Source of the DNA: Streptococcus mitis
GTDB taxonomy: Bacteria; Bacillota; Bacilli; Lactobacillales; Streptococcaceae
Direction: 5' to 3'
Length of the DNA stretch: 64,000 bases
Assembly (NCBI RefSeq): GCF_000722685.1
Contig: NZ_JPFV01000006.1
Coordinates: 52,422-116,421 of the forward strand
In this document: in pieces, positions 38,275 through 46,180 of the stretch
Numbering within the stretch: the first letter of the stretch is position 1
Layout: each line of letters opens with the position of its first letter
Program-made: the position numbers and the translations under genes
The notes under the pieces: model-generated
Seen by the model: the letters and a program-made list of their open reading frames with translations, nothing else
What the model was told of the DNA's origin: nothing
Databases searched by the model: none

Positions 38275-38983
38275 GTATATTGCCCACGCAGGTGTGGCCA
38301 GTAGGAGAAAAGCAGAAGAGCTGATCAAGCAAGGCTTGGTGACGGTTAATGGCCAAGTGGTGCGTGAACTAGCAACCACTATCAAGTCAGGCGACAAGGT
38401 CGAAGTTGAAGGTCAACCTATCTACAATGAAGAAAAGGTCTATTATCTGCTTAACAAACCACGCGGTGTCATTTCCAGTGTGACAGATGACAAGGGCCGC
38501 AAGACGGTTGTCGACCTCTTGCCCAACGTGAAAGAGCGCATCTACCCTGTAGGTCGTTTGGACTGGGATACATCAGGTGTTTTGATTTTGACCAATGATG
38601 GGGATTTTACAGACGAGATGATTCATCCCCGTAATGAGATTGACAAGGTTTATGTCGCGCGTGTTAAAGGTGTGGCCAATAAGGATAATCTTCGTCCCTT
38701 GACCCGTGGACTTGAGATTGATGGTAAGAAAACCAAGCCGGCTGTCTATGAGATTCTCAAAGTGGATCCAGTCAAAAACCGCTCTGTGGTACAGTTGACC
38801 ATCCATGAAGGGCGTAACCATCAGGTTAAAAAGATGTTTGAAGCTGTCGGTCTTCAAGTGGACAAGTTGTCTCGGACCCGTTTTGGACATCTAGACTTGA
38901 CAGGACTCCGTCCAGGAGAATCCCGTCGTCTTAATAAAAAAGAAATCAGCCAACTACACACCATGGCTGTAACCAAGAAATAA
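38261..38983 (+). CDS. rluB: 23S rRNA pseudouridine synthase RluB
   Basis: Makes a pseudouridine in 23S rRNA. The 240-aa protein has an N-terminal S4 RNA-binding domain (about 1-60, [30 protein letters not shown]) and a RsuA-type catalytic domain with [21 protein letters not shown] (catalytic Asp), [17 protein letters not shown] and [11 protein letters not shown]. The start overlaps scpB, and the stop touches yidD (TAATG). Confidence 0.93.
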   Translation: MRINKYIAHAGVASRRKAEELIKQGLVTVNGQVVRELATTIKSGDKVEVEGQPIYNEEKVYYLLNKPRGVISSVTDDKGRKTVVDLLPNVKERIYPVGRLDWDTSGVLILTNDGDFTDEMIHPRNEIDKVYVARVKGVANKDNLRPLTRGLEIDGKKTKPAVYEILKVDPVKNRSVVQLTIHEGRNHQVKKMFEAVGLQVDKLSRTRFGHLDLTGLRPGESRRLNKKEISQLHTMAVTKK

Positions 38984-39225
38984 TGAAACGAATCTTAATA
39001 GCGCCAGTACGTTTTTACCAACGTTTTATCTCGCCAGCTTTTCCACCCTCTTGTCGCTTTGAGCCTACCTGCTCAAACTATATGATTCAGGCTATTGAAA
39101 AACATGGCTTCAAGGGTGTTTTGATGGGCTTGGCTCGGATTTTACGTTGCCATCCCTGGTCGAAAACAGGAAAGGACCCCGTCCCAGACCACTTTTCCCT
39201 TAAACGGAATCAAGAAGAAAAATGA
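38983..39225 (+). CDS. yidD: Membrane protein insertion efficiency factor YidD
   Basis: An 80-aa peripheral membrane protein that aids YidC-dependent insertion. The family pattern [33 protein letters not shown]...[10 protein letters not shown] is intact, including the three Cys. Here yidD is last in the scpAB operon, far from yidC. A large hairpin follows. Confidence 0.93.
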   Translation: MKRILIAPVRFYQRFISPAFPPSCRFEPTCSNYMIQAIEKHGFKGVLMGLARILRCHPWSKTGKDPVPDHFSLKRNQEEK

Positions 39226-39250
39226 GGTTGGGCAAAAATATTTTAGTGAA

Positions 39251-39307
39251 ATGATAAAAACGCATCCTATCAGGTTTGAGTGATTCTGATAGGATGCGTT
39301 TTATCAT
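39251..39307 (+). terminator. Large hairpin terminator after yidD
   Basis: Left arm 39251-39273 and right arm 39286-39307 pair over about 22 bp with one bulged A; core ACGCATCCTATCAG / CTGATAGGATGCGT. Because the arms end in A and T runs it can act on both strands, serving convergent yidD and piuA. Confidence 0.8.
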
Positions 39308-39323
39308 GTAAAGATGTTAGTTG

Positions 39324-39427
39324 ATACTCAATGAAAATCAAAGAGCAAACTAGGAAACTAGCCGCAGGCTGTACTTGAGTACGGCAAGGCGACGTTGACG
39401 TGGTTTGAAGAGATTTTCGAAGAGTAT
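39324..39427 (-). repeat. BOX element, A-C form
   Basis: About 104 bp from ATACTCAATGAAAATC to TTTTCGAAGAGTAT; boxC then boxA on the plus strand, no boxB. It ends 14 bp from the piuA stop codon, so it is the piuA 3' untranslated region. Confidence 0.88.
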
Positions 39428-39441
39428 GAGTTTGAAGTTGC

Positions 39442-40407
39442 TTATTTCAAGGCTTTTTGTGCGTCTTCAATCATAAGTTTGGTTGATTCAAGTCCACCTC
39501 CGCTTAGATACCAGAGGTCTGGTGTTAGTTGGATAATCTTACCATTTTTAGCGGCAGGTGTTTCAGCGATAAGGGCATTTTCTAGGACGCCATCGTTGCT
39601 TGAGTTGTCCCCGCCGATGGCAAGGGTACGATTGATGACAAAGAGGATGTCAGGATTGATTTCTTTGACACTTTCAAAGCTGACTTCTTGTCCGTGGCGT
39701 GACTCTTCAAATTGAGTATCAGTTGGCTTGAATTTCAAGGTTTGGTATAAGAAAGAGAAACGAGATTGGGCACCAAAGGCAGCCATTTTTCCTTCGTTGA
39801 GGAGGATAGCAAGGGCTTTTTTGTCAGAACTTTCGTTTTTAGTAGCGACTTCTTGGATGCTCTTGTCTAGCTTGGCCAATTCTTCCTTGGCTTTCTGTGT
39901 GCCAGTTTCACCAAAGGCACTTGCTAAGGATTCGATATTAGCCTTGGTAGAAGTCCAGTAGTCGTCCTTGCTTGCTTGGAAGAGAACAGTCGGAGCGATT
40001 TCGTTGAACTTATCTACGAATTTTTGGGTACGTGGTGAAGCGATAATTAGGTCTGGTTCAAGAGCAGCAAGGGCTTCTAGGTCTGGCTCAACCATAGAAC
40101 CAACATTGTTAACTTTTCCAGCTAAGTCTTTAAGATAAGTCGGAACAGTTTTTGTAGGCATTCCAACGATATTTTTTTCAAATCCTAGAGCACGAATAGT
40201 ATCCGCAGCACCAAGGTCAAAGGTCACAATCTTTTCAGGGACTTTTGAAAGTGTGACTACACCTAGTGAACTTTTAATGGTTACCTCTGTTGGAGCAGAG
40301 CTGCTTGTTTCCGTCTTACTAGTGCTTGAGTTTGTACTACATGCACCAAGTAGGAGCAAGAAGCTGGCCGCTAGGGCAGTGAAATAAAATTTAAGGGATG
40401 TTTTCAT
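39442..40407 (-). CDS. piuA: Iron-compound-binding lipoprotein PiuA
   Basis: Surface lipoprotein that captures ferric-siderophore or heme iron for the PiuBCD transporter. The 321-aa protein has lipobox LLGAC (Cys about 23), a Thr/Ser-rich linker, then a periplasmic-binding fold of the FecB type (about 50-310): KIVTFDLGAADTIRALGFEKNIVGMP, EPDLEALAALEPDLIIASPR, GAQSRFSFLYQTLKF. It closely resembles remembered pneumococcal PiuA. It is last in the operon, 95 bp after piuD. Confidence 0.93.
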   Translation of the reverse strand: MKTSLKFYFTALAASFLLLLGACSTNSSTSKTETSSSAPTEVTIKSSLGVVTLSKVPEKIVTFDLGAADTIRALGFEKNIVGMPTKTVPTYLKDLAGKVNNVGSMVEPDLEALAALEPDLIIASPRTQKFVDKFNEIAPTVLFQASKDDYWTSTKANIESLASAFGETGTQKAKEELAKLDKSIQEVATKNESSDKKALAILLNEGKMAAFGAQSRFSFLYQTLKFKPTDTQFEESRHGQEVSFESVKEINPDILFVINRTLAIGGDNSSNDGVLENALIAETPAAKNGKIIQLTPDLWYLSGGGLESTKLMIEDAQKALK

Positions 40408-40502
40408 GATTTCTCCTTTTTAAAATATGATAACGATGTAGGGAGTCTCTAGGTTTTATTGACTAAGAGACTGAAAGTTCTCTAACTTGAGCTTCTATGT
40501 TA

Positions 40503-41255
40503 CTAGCTATAGATACAGATCTTTTTGCCATTGATATCAGCTAGCGTGATGGGAATCTCATAGAGTTGACTGAGCAGGTCAGACTGCATGATTTGATTGG
40601 TTGTTCCCTTGCTAAAGACTTGACCGTCCTTGAAGGCGACAATTTCATCTGCATACTGACTGGCCATGTTGATATCGTGGAGGACGATGATAATGGTCTT
40701 TCCGAGTTCTTCCACCAGTCGCTTGAGAATCTGCATCATGCTAACGCTTTGTTTGATGTCGAGATTGTTGAGTGGTTCGTCCAGCAAGATAAAGTCTGTA
40801 TCCTGGGCCAGTACCATAGCGATAAAGACTCGCTGGAGTTGTCCCCCAGACAGGCTGTCGATGTAGCGGTCTTTTAAGTTGGTTAGTTCCAGATAGTCCA
40901 GAGTTTCTCGGATTTTTTCCCAATCTTCTGGTCTCAGTCGACCTCGGCTGTAGGGAAAACGTCCAAAACTGACCAGTTCTTCCACCGTCAATTTGGCTTG
41001 GTAATTGATTTTCTGCTTTAGGATGGTTAGTTCTTGAGCCAGTTCTTGCGAATTCCAACTCTCAATTTCACGGCCTTTGATACTGAGAATTCCCTGATCT
41101 TTCTTGGTCAGTCTGCTCATGATGGAGAGGAGAGTCGATTTTCCAGCACCATTTGGACCAATGAAGGCTGTCAGTTTCTGAGGCCTGACTTCAAGCGAAA
41201 TGCCTTGCAAAATATCCTGTTTTTGAATGGATTTGTCAATGTTTTTCAGTTTCAC
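40503..41255 (-). CDS. piuD: Iron ABC transporter ATP-binding protein PiuD
   Basis: ATPase of the iron importer, 250 aa, FecE/FepC type: Walker A GPNGAGKST (about 33), signature LSGGQLQRV, Walker B FILLDEPLNNLD, switch VLHDINMASQYADEIVAF. It overlaps piuC by 4 bp, so translation is coupled. Confidence 0.93.
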   Translation of the reverse strand: MKLKNIDKSIQKQDILQGISLEVRPQKLTAFIGPNGAGKSTLLSIMSRLTKKDQGILSIKGREIESWNSQELAQELTILKQKINYQAKLTVEELVSFGRFPYSRGRLRPEDWEKIRETLDYLELTNLKDRYIDSLSGGQLQRVFIAMVLAQDTDFILLDEPLNNLDIKQSVSMMQILKRLVEELGKTIIIVLHDINMASQYADEIVAFKDGQVFSKGTTNQIMQSDLLSQLYEIPITLADINGKKICIYS

Positions 41256-42208
41256 CGACGCGCCCTCCTATAAAGTAAGATAAAGAATAAGAAGCCACCC
41301 ACACTCTCGATGATCATACTGATGCGAATTTCCAGAGCAAATACTCGTTCAATTAGGGCTTGCCCCAAAGTCAAACTGATAAATCCGATCAGAATGGCCA
41401 CGATAAAGAGTAACTTGTGCCGATAGTCATTGACAATTAGGTAGGTGAGGTTGGCTAGCATAAAACCGAAGAAGGCCATAGGTCCTACCAAGGCAGTAGC
41501 CGTTGAAGTCAAAAGCACGATACCCCAGAGGAGTTCTCTCTGTTCTTTTTCAACATCGAGCCCCAATATTTGAGCAGTTTCTCTTTGCAGGTGCAAGACA
41601 TCCAGAATGACTGCTTTTCGAAAGAAAAAGATTGTCAAAGCAAGGATGATTAGAGAACCAATGGCTAGGATGGAAGTGTTGAGATGCTGAAAGGAAGCAA
41701 AGAGACTGTTCTGCAATTTATCGTATTCATTTGGATCCATCAAGACCTGAAGGAAGGTACTGATATTTCGAAAGAGACTTCCGAGGGCTAGACAGATTAG
41801 CAGGATGAAGACCAGATTTTGTTTCATCAGTGTCTTTAAGTAGCCTTGTAAGGCGAGAAAGAAGAGGGATTGAAGCAGAAGCAAGATTAGGAATTCTAAG
41901 ATAGGAGACTTGCCAAGTTGAAGAAACTTGCTTTCAAAAACCAGTAGCAGAGTTTGTAGTAGGACGTAGAAGGATTCGATTCCCAAAATACTTGGCGTCA
42001 GGAAGCGATTTTCCGTTAGGGTTTGAAAACTAATGGTCGAAATCCCTGTTGCGATGGCTACCAAGAGATAAACGATGATCTTTTGGGAACGTAGCTTCCA
42101 AGCAAAGGCTGACAAGTGAGTGATGGGCCAAAAGTAGAGAAGACAAGCTCCGACGGCAAGAATAATAAGAAGCCAGAAGAGCTTGGTATGTTTGCTTTTA
42201 AACTGCAT
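41252..42208 (-). CDS. piuC: Iron ABC transporter permease PiuC
   Basis: A 318-aa FecCD-family membrane subunit with about nine hydrophobic segments and FLTPSILGIESFYVLLQ, ILGLDVEKEQRELLWGIVLLTSTATALVGPMAFFGFMLANLTY. It overlaps piuB by 11 bp and piuD by 4 bp. Confidence 0.92.
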   Translation of the reverse strand: MQFKSKHTKLFWLLIILAVGACLLYFWPITHLSAFAWKLRSQKIIVYLLVAIATGISTISFQTLTENRFLTPSILGIESFYVLLQTLLLVFESKFLQLGKSPILEFLILLLLQSLFFLALQGYLKTLMKQNLVFILLICLALGSLFRNISTFLQVLMDPNEYDKLQNSLFASFQHLNTSILAIGSLIILALTIFFFRKAVILDVLHLQRETAQILGLDVEKEQRELLWGIVLLTSTATALVGPMAFFGFMLANLTYLIVNDYRHKLLFIVAILIGFISLTLGQALIERVFALEIRISMIIESVGGFLFFILLYRRARR

Positions 42209-43157
42209 CTTTTCGTCCCCCTCTCCAAAGAAGTAGGATAAAGACGAGGCTGCCGATGATTCCTAGCAAGAGACTGACAGACAGCTCATAGGGTCGAATC
42301 AGAACTCGGGATAGGATATCGCAAGCCAGAACTAGATTGGCTCCAACCAGTGCGACGATGAGCTTGGTTTGGCTCAGATTATCTCCATAGTGCTTGCGAA
42401 CAAGATTGGGAACGATGACCCCGAGGAAAGGTAAGCCACCCACGGTAATCATGGTGACACTAGTCGTTAGTGCCACCAGAAAGAGGGCCAGTTTTTCAAG
42501 TAGGGAGTAGGAAATCCCCAAACTCTCGCTGGTTTCTTTCCCTAGATTCATGATGGTAAAAGTTTGGGATAATTTCCAAACGGCTATTAGGATAATGAGG
42601 CCTAAGAAGAGCCATTCATACTGATGGGTCTGAATCATGGAAAAGGAGCCCTGGGTCCAAGCTGTCATACTCTGAACCAGATTGAAACGATAGGCGATAA
42701 CTTCTGTGACAGAGCCGATAATCCCGCTATAGATGATCCCAATCAGAGGCAACATCCACCTTTCCTTTACAGTAAAAATGGTCATAAAGGCTAGGAAGAA
42801 GAGAGTAAATACGATGGATGAAACAAAAGCAAAGAGCATCTTTTGAGTCAGGCTAGCCGACGGAAAGACAAAGAGGCTCAGCACCATTCCCAGTTTGGCA
42901 GCTTCAGTGGTTCCAACTGTACTTGGAGCAGCAAACTGATTTTGAGTGATGGTCTGCATGAGAAGTCCTGCCATGCTCATACTAGAGGCAGTCAGGAGAA
43001 TGCTGATGGTTCTTGGGAGACGCGACTCCTGAAAGAGAAGCCAGGTCTGCTGGTCGAAAGCAAAGAGCTTTTCCCATGAAAAATCACTGGTCCCAATGCT
43101 AATAGAGAGAAAGATTAGGAGTAGAAGTAAGCCAATTAAGTAATAAGAAAGTTTCAT
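42198..43157 (-). CDS. piuB: Iron ABC transporter permease PiuB
   Basis: A 319-aa FecCD-family membrane subunit, first gene of the operon. Landmarks are ESRLPRTISILLTASSMSMAGLLMQTITQNQFAAPSTVGTTEAAKLG, SLGISYSLLEKLALFLVALTTSVTMITVGGLPFLGVIVPNLVR. The ATG at 43157 has AAAAGGACGG upstream. The promoter carries a CodY box and the leader has a small hairpin. Confidence 0.92.
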   Translation of the reverse strand: MKLSYYLIGLLLLLIFLSISIGTSDFSWEKLFAFDQQTWLLFQESRLPRTISILLTASSMSMAGLLMQTITQNQFAAPSTVGTTEAAKLGMVLSLFVFPSASLTQKMLFAFVSSIVFTLFFLAFMTIFTVKERWMLPLIGIIYSGIIGSVTEVIAYRFNLVQSMTAWTQGSFSMIQTHQYEWLFLGLIILIAVWKLSQTFTIMNLGKETSESLGISYSLLEKLALFLVALTTSVTMITVGGLPFLGVIVPNLVRKHYGDNLSQTKLIVALVGANLVLACDILSRVLIRPYELSVSLLLGIIGSLVFILLLWRGGRKDAV

Positions 43158-43180
43158 ACCCCGTCCTTTTATGTAGATTT

Positions 43181-43252
43181 GGTATCGAAAGATACCTGCA
43201 GATATAAATGTAACACTATTTTTCTAATCTGTCAATAAATTTTCTGAAAATT
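43181..43252 (-). promoter_or_regulatory. piu operon promoter, CodY box and leader hairpin
   Basis: On the minus strand TTGACA (43235-43230), 17-bp spacer ending TGT, TACATT (43212-43207). AATTTTCTGAAAATT at 43238-43252 is a perfect 15/15 CodY box, directly upstream of the -35. At 43181-43196 GGTATC-GAAA-GATACC is a perfect inverted repeat at the 5' end of the transcript: hairpin or operator (RitR is the known repressor of piu in pneumococcus). Confidence 0.8.
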
Positions 43253-43254
43253 TA

Positions 43255-43300
43255 ATAAACAAAACAAGGAGAGAGCAACAAGACTTTCTCCTTTGTTATC
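43255..43300 (-). terminator. galE terminator
   Basis: AACAAGGAGA (43263-43272) / TCTCCTTTGTT (43287-43297, one bulge), followed on the minus strand by TTTGTTT, just after the galE stop. Confidence 0.7.
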
Positions 43301-44299
43301 CTATTCCAAAATGTTTTTGCCTTCTTTAACACGCCAATGATAATCCGATAAAATAATATCTTCAAGAGAGTAGCTAGCCTGCCAATCAAGATATTGTTTA
43401 GCTTTTGTTGCGTCTGCTAGGACGCTAGCTGGGTCACCAGCACGGCGAGCAACAATTTCGTGTGGTATTTTTTGATTCAGTAATTCTTCAGCAGTTTTAA
43501 AGATTTCTTTGACGGTATAGCCTTTTTCAGTTCCTAAGTTAAAGATTTGAGAAGAACTGTCTTCTTGAAAGAGGTAATTCATCCCTTTAACATGAGCCTG
43601 TGCAAGGTCCAAGACATGAATGTAATCTCGAATACATGAACCATCACGTGTATCGTAGTCATCTCCAAATATTTTGAGGCTATCATTTTGTCCCAATGCG
43701 GTTTTGTTGATATTGGGAATGATATGAGTTGGATTTTTTACACGGAGACCATTTGAAGCATCCATTTCAGCCCCAGCAACATTAAAGTAACGGAAAATAA
43801 CATATTTCCAATCGTAGCGATTGGCCATCCAGTAAATCATTCGTTCACCCATCAGTTTTGTTTCTGCATAAGGGTTGACAGGGTCGAGCAGGGTATCTTC
43901 AGTTGCAGGCTTGTCAATACAGTTATTACCATAGAGGGAAGCAGTCGAAGAGAACATGATTTTTTGAATACCAACTTCAGATAAAACTTTGAGAACTTGG
44001 TTCATACCAGCAACATTGGCAGTGAAGTATTTGCTTGGGTTTTCAATGCTTTCGCTCACAACAATTTCACCTGCACAATGGAGAACAGCATCAATCTGAT
44101 TTTCTTCTAAGTAAGCTTTTAGGGCACTAGAATCATAAACATCTAGTTGCTTAAAGCTAGCACGACTATCCACAGCCGCTCGATTTCCTGTAGAGAGATT
44201 ATCTAGAACATGTACCTGATAGCCAGCATTTAAAAGAGCTTTAACGGTATGGGAGCCAATGTAGCCAGCTCCACCTGTAACAAGAATTGTTTTGGTCAT
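43301..44299 (-). CDS. galE: UDP-glucose 4-epimerase
   Basis: Interconverts UDP-glucose and UDP-galactose, supplying surface polysaccharide precursors and galactose use. The 332-aa short-chain dehydrogenase has NAD motif GGAGYIGSH (residues 8-16), LDNLSTGNRAAV, HCAGEIVVSESI, the catalytic Ser/Tyr/Lys set (FSSTASLYG and YAETKLMGE) and DYDTRDGSCIRDYIHVLDLA. It has its own promoter and terminator; it is not next to galK/galT here. Confidence 0.93.
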   Translation of the reverse strand: MTKTILVTGGAGYIGSHTVKALLNAGYQVHVLDNLSTGNRAAVDSRASFKQLDVYDSSALKAYLEENQIDAVLHCAGEIVVSESIENPSKYFTANVAGMNQVLKVLSEVGIQKIMFSSTASLYGNNCIDKPATEDTLLDPVNPYAETKLMGERMIYWMANRYDWKYVIFRYFNVAGAEMDASNGLRVKNPTHIIPNINKTALGQNDSLKIFGDDYDTRDGSCIRDYIHVLDLAQAHVKGMNYLFQEDSSSQIFNLGTEKGYTVKEIFKTAEELLNQKIPHEIVARRAGDPASVLADATKAKQYLDWQASYSLEDIILSDYHWRVKEGKNILE

Positions 44300-44327
44300 G
44301 ATTTTTTCCTTTTCCTAGTTTTGTACT

Positions 44328-44372
44328 ATTTTAAAGAAATAAGAAGGTAAAGTCAACTATTTTCTGTAAATT
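44328..44372 (-). promoter_or_regulatory. galE promoter
   Basis: On the minus strand TTGACT (44356-44351), 17-bp spacer, TAAAAT (44333-44328). TATTTTCTGTAAATT at 44358-44372 is a 13/15 near-match to the CodY box, abutting the -35; weak. Confidence 0.65.
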
Positions 44373-44561
44373 TCATGAAAAAACTGAACAAATATAGCAT
44401 GGGATTGTTTTTTATTTGGGAATTAATAGTTTGGTTGGTCTTGGAATAGTTCTTAGATTTCACCTCATATGCAAGAAAATACAAGCTTTTTATAAGATAG
44501 AGCAGGACTAAGATACTAATTTAGAAATCCACCTTCCCGCTATCCTTCTCCTATAAAAAGT

Positions 44562-44569
44562 GGTAAAAT
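44562..44569 (+). promoter_or_regulatory. pepA promoter -10
   Basis: AGTGGTAAAAT with TAAAAT at 44564-44569 and TGG before it, 25 nt upstream of the ATG; AAGAAGGAAC serves as ribosome site. Confidence 0.55.
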
Positions 44570-44593
44570 GGATGAAAGAAAGAAGGAACTGAA

Positions 44594-45658
44594 ATGACAA
44601 CATTATTTTCAAAAATCAAAGAAGTAACAGAACTTGCTGCAATCTCAGGTCATGAAGCACCTGTCCGTGCTTATCTTCGTGAAAAGTTGACACCGCACGT
44701 GGATGAAGTGGTGACAGATGGCTTGGGTGGTATTTTCGGAATTAAACATTCAGAAGCTGCAGATGCACCGCGCGTCTTGGTCGCTTCTCACATGGATGAA
44801 GTTGGTTTTATGGTTAGCGAGATTAAGCCAGACGGTACCTTCCGTGTCGTAGAAATCGGTGGTTGGAATCCTATGGTAGTCAGCAGCCAACGTTTCAAAC
44901 TCTTGACTCGTGATGGTCGTGAAATTCCTGTGATTTCAGGTTCTGTTCCGCCACATTTGACTCGTGGTAAGGGCGGACCAACTATGCCAGCCATTGCGGA
45001 TATCGTCTTTGATGGTGGTTTTGCGGACAAGGTTGAGGCAGAAAGCTTTGGCATCCGTCCTGGCGACACCATCGTACCAGATAGTTCTGCAATCTTGACA
45101 GCTAATGAAAAAAATATCATTTCAAAAGCTTGGGACAATCGCTATGGAGTTCTCATGGTGAGCGAGTTAGCAGAAGCTCTGTCAGGTCAAAAACTTGGCA
45201 ATGAACTCTATCTGGGTTCTAACGTCCAAGAAGAAGTTGGTCTCCGCGGTGCTCATACATCTACAACCAAGTTTGACCCAGAAGTCTTCCTAGCAGTTGA
45301 TTGTTCCCCAGCAGGTGATGTTTATGGTGGCCAAGGAAAGATTGGAGATGGAACCTTGATTCGTTTCTACGATCCAGGTCACTTGCTTCTCCCAGGAATG
45401 AAGGATTTCCTTTTGACAACGGCTGAAGAAGCTGGAATCAAGTACCAATACTACTGTGGTAAAGGCGGAACAGACGCTGGCGCAGCTCATCTGAAAAATG
45501 GTGGTGTCCCATCTACAACAATCGGTGTTTGCGCTCGTTATATCCATTCTCATCAAACCCTCTACGCTATGGATGACTTCATAGAAGCGCAAGCTTTCTT
45601 GCAAGCCTTGGTGAAAACATTGGATCGTTCAACGGTTGATTTGATTAAAAATTATTAA
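44594..45658 (+). CDS. pepA: Glutamyl aminopeptidase, M42 family
   Basis: Cytosolic metallo-aminopeptidase that trims acidic N-terminal residues from peptides, downstream of oligopeptide import. The 354-aa M42 protein has VASHMDEVGFMV (first metal His/Asp), KAWDNRYG (bridging Asp), SNVQEEVGLRGAHT (catalytic Glu), AVDCSPAGD and YIHSHQ (last metal His). The start has GAAGGAAC upstream. The gene is followed after 21 bp by the immunity protein. Confidence 0.93.
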   Translation: MTTLFSKIKEVTELAAISGHEAPVRAYLREKLTPHVDEVVTDGLGGIFGIKHSEAADAPRVLVASHMDEVGFMVSEIKPDGTFRVVEIGGWNPMVVSSQRFKLLTRDGREIPVISGSVPPHLTRGKGGPTMPAIADIVFDGGFADKVEAESFGIRPGDTIVPDSSAILTANEKNIISKAWDNRYGVLMVSELAEALSGQKLGNELYLGSNVQEEVGLRGAHTSTTKFDPEVFLAVDCSPAGDVYGGQGKIGDGTLIRFYDPGHLLLPGMKDFLLTTAEEAGIKYQYYCGKGGTDAGAAHLKNGGVPSTTIGVCARYIHSHQTLYAMDDFIEAQAFLQALVKTLDRSTVDLIKNY

Positions 45659-45679
45659 ACCATAAGGGAGGTGGTAGGG

Positions 45680-45976
45680 ATGGTAGAACCAAACCTAGAA
45701 AGCCTTGTAAAAGATCTTTACAATCATGCTCGACATGATTTGAGTGAAGATTTAGTTGCTGCTCTCCTAGAGACTGCTAAAAAACTGCCTACTACAAATG
45801 AGCAATTGCTGGCAGTTCGTCTCTCAGGCCTGGTCAATCGTGAATTGCTCCTAAATCCCAAACATCCGGCACCTGAGTTGCTCAACTTGGCTCGCTTTAT
45901 CAAAAGAGAAGAAGCCAAGTACAGAGGAACAGCGGCTTCTGCGATTATGTATGGGGAGCTCTTTAAAATGCTTTGA
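45680..45976 (+). CDS. Bacteriocin immunity protein (EntA_Immun type)
   Basis: A 98-aa helical protein resembling the pediocin/enterocin A immunity family: LVKDLYNHARHDLSEDLVAALLETAKKLPTTNEQLLAVRLSGLVNRELLLNPKHPAPELLNLARFIKRE. Such proteins guard cells against class IIa bacteriocins. No bacteriocin gene lies nearby, so it is an orphan. I chose ATG 45680 because GGGAGG lies 9 nt upstream. It is probably co-transcribed with pepA. Confidence 0.8.
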   Translation: MVEPNLESLVKDLYNHARHDLSEDLVAALLETAKKLPTTNEQLLAVRLSGLVNRELLLNPKHPAPELLNLARFIKREEAKYRGTAASAIMYGELFKML

Positions 45977-46002
45977 TTCCATTGTGAATCAAAGCATTTT
46001 TC
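45966..46002 (+). terminator. pepA-immunity operon terminator
   Basis: Perfect 14-bp stem (45966-45979 with 45986-45999), core GCTTTGATTC / GAATCAAAGC, T tail. The stop codon of the immunity gene lies inside the left arm. Confidence 0.88.
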
Positions 46003-46056
46003 TATATGATAGAGAAAAGCAATTCTTGATGAGGAGAAGAAAAAGCCATCCCATTT

Positions 46057-46161
46057 ATACTCGTCGAAAATCAAATTCACACCACGTCAACGTCGCCTTG
46101 CCGTACTCAAGTACAGCCTGTGGCTAGTTTCCTAGTTTGCTCTTTGATTTTCATTGAGTAT
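46057..46161 (+). repeat. BOX element, A-C form
   Basis: About 105 bp from ATACTCGTCGAAAATC to TTTTCATTGAGTAT, boxA joined to boxC. It lies between the convergent immunity and Na/Pi genes, at a place where remembered pneumococcal gene order is broken. Confidence 0.88.
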
Positions 46162-46180
46162 TAGGATAGCTTCTTGGTTC

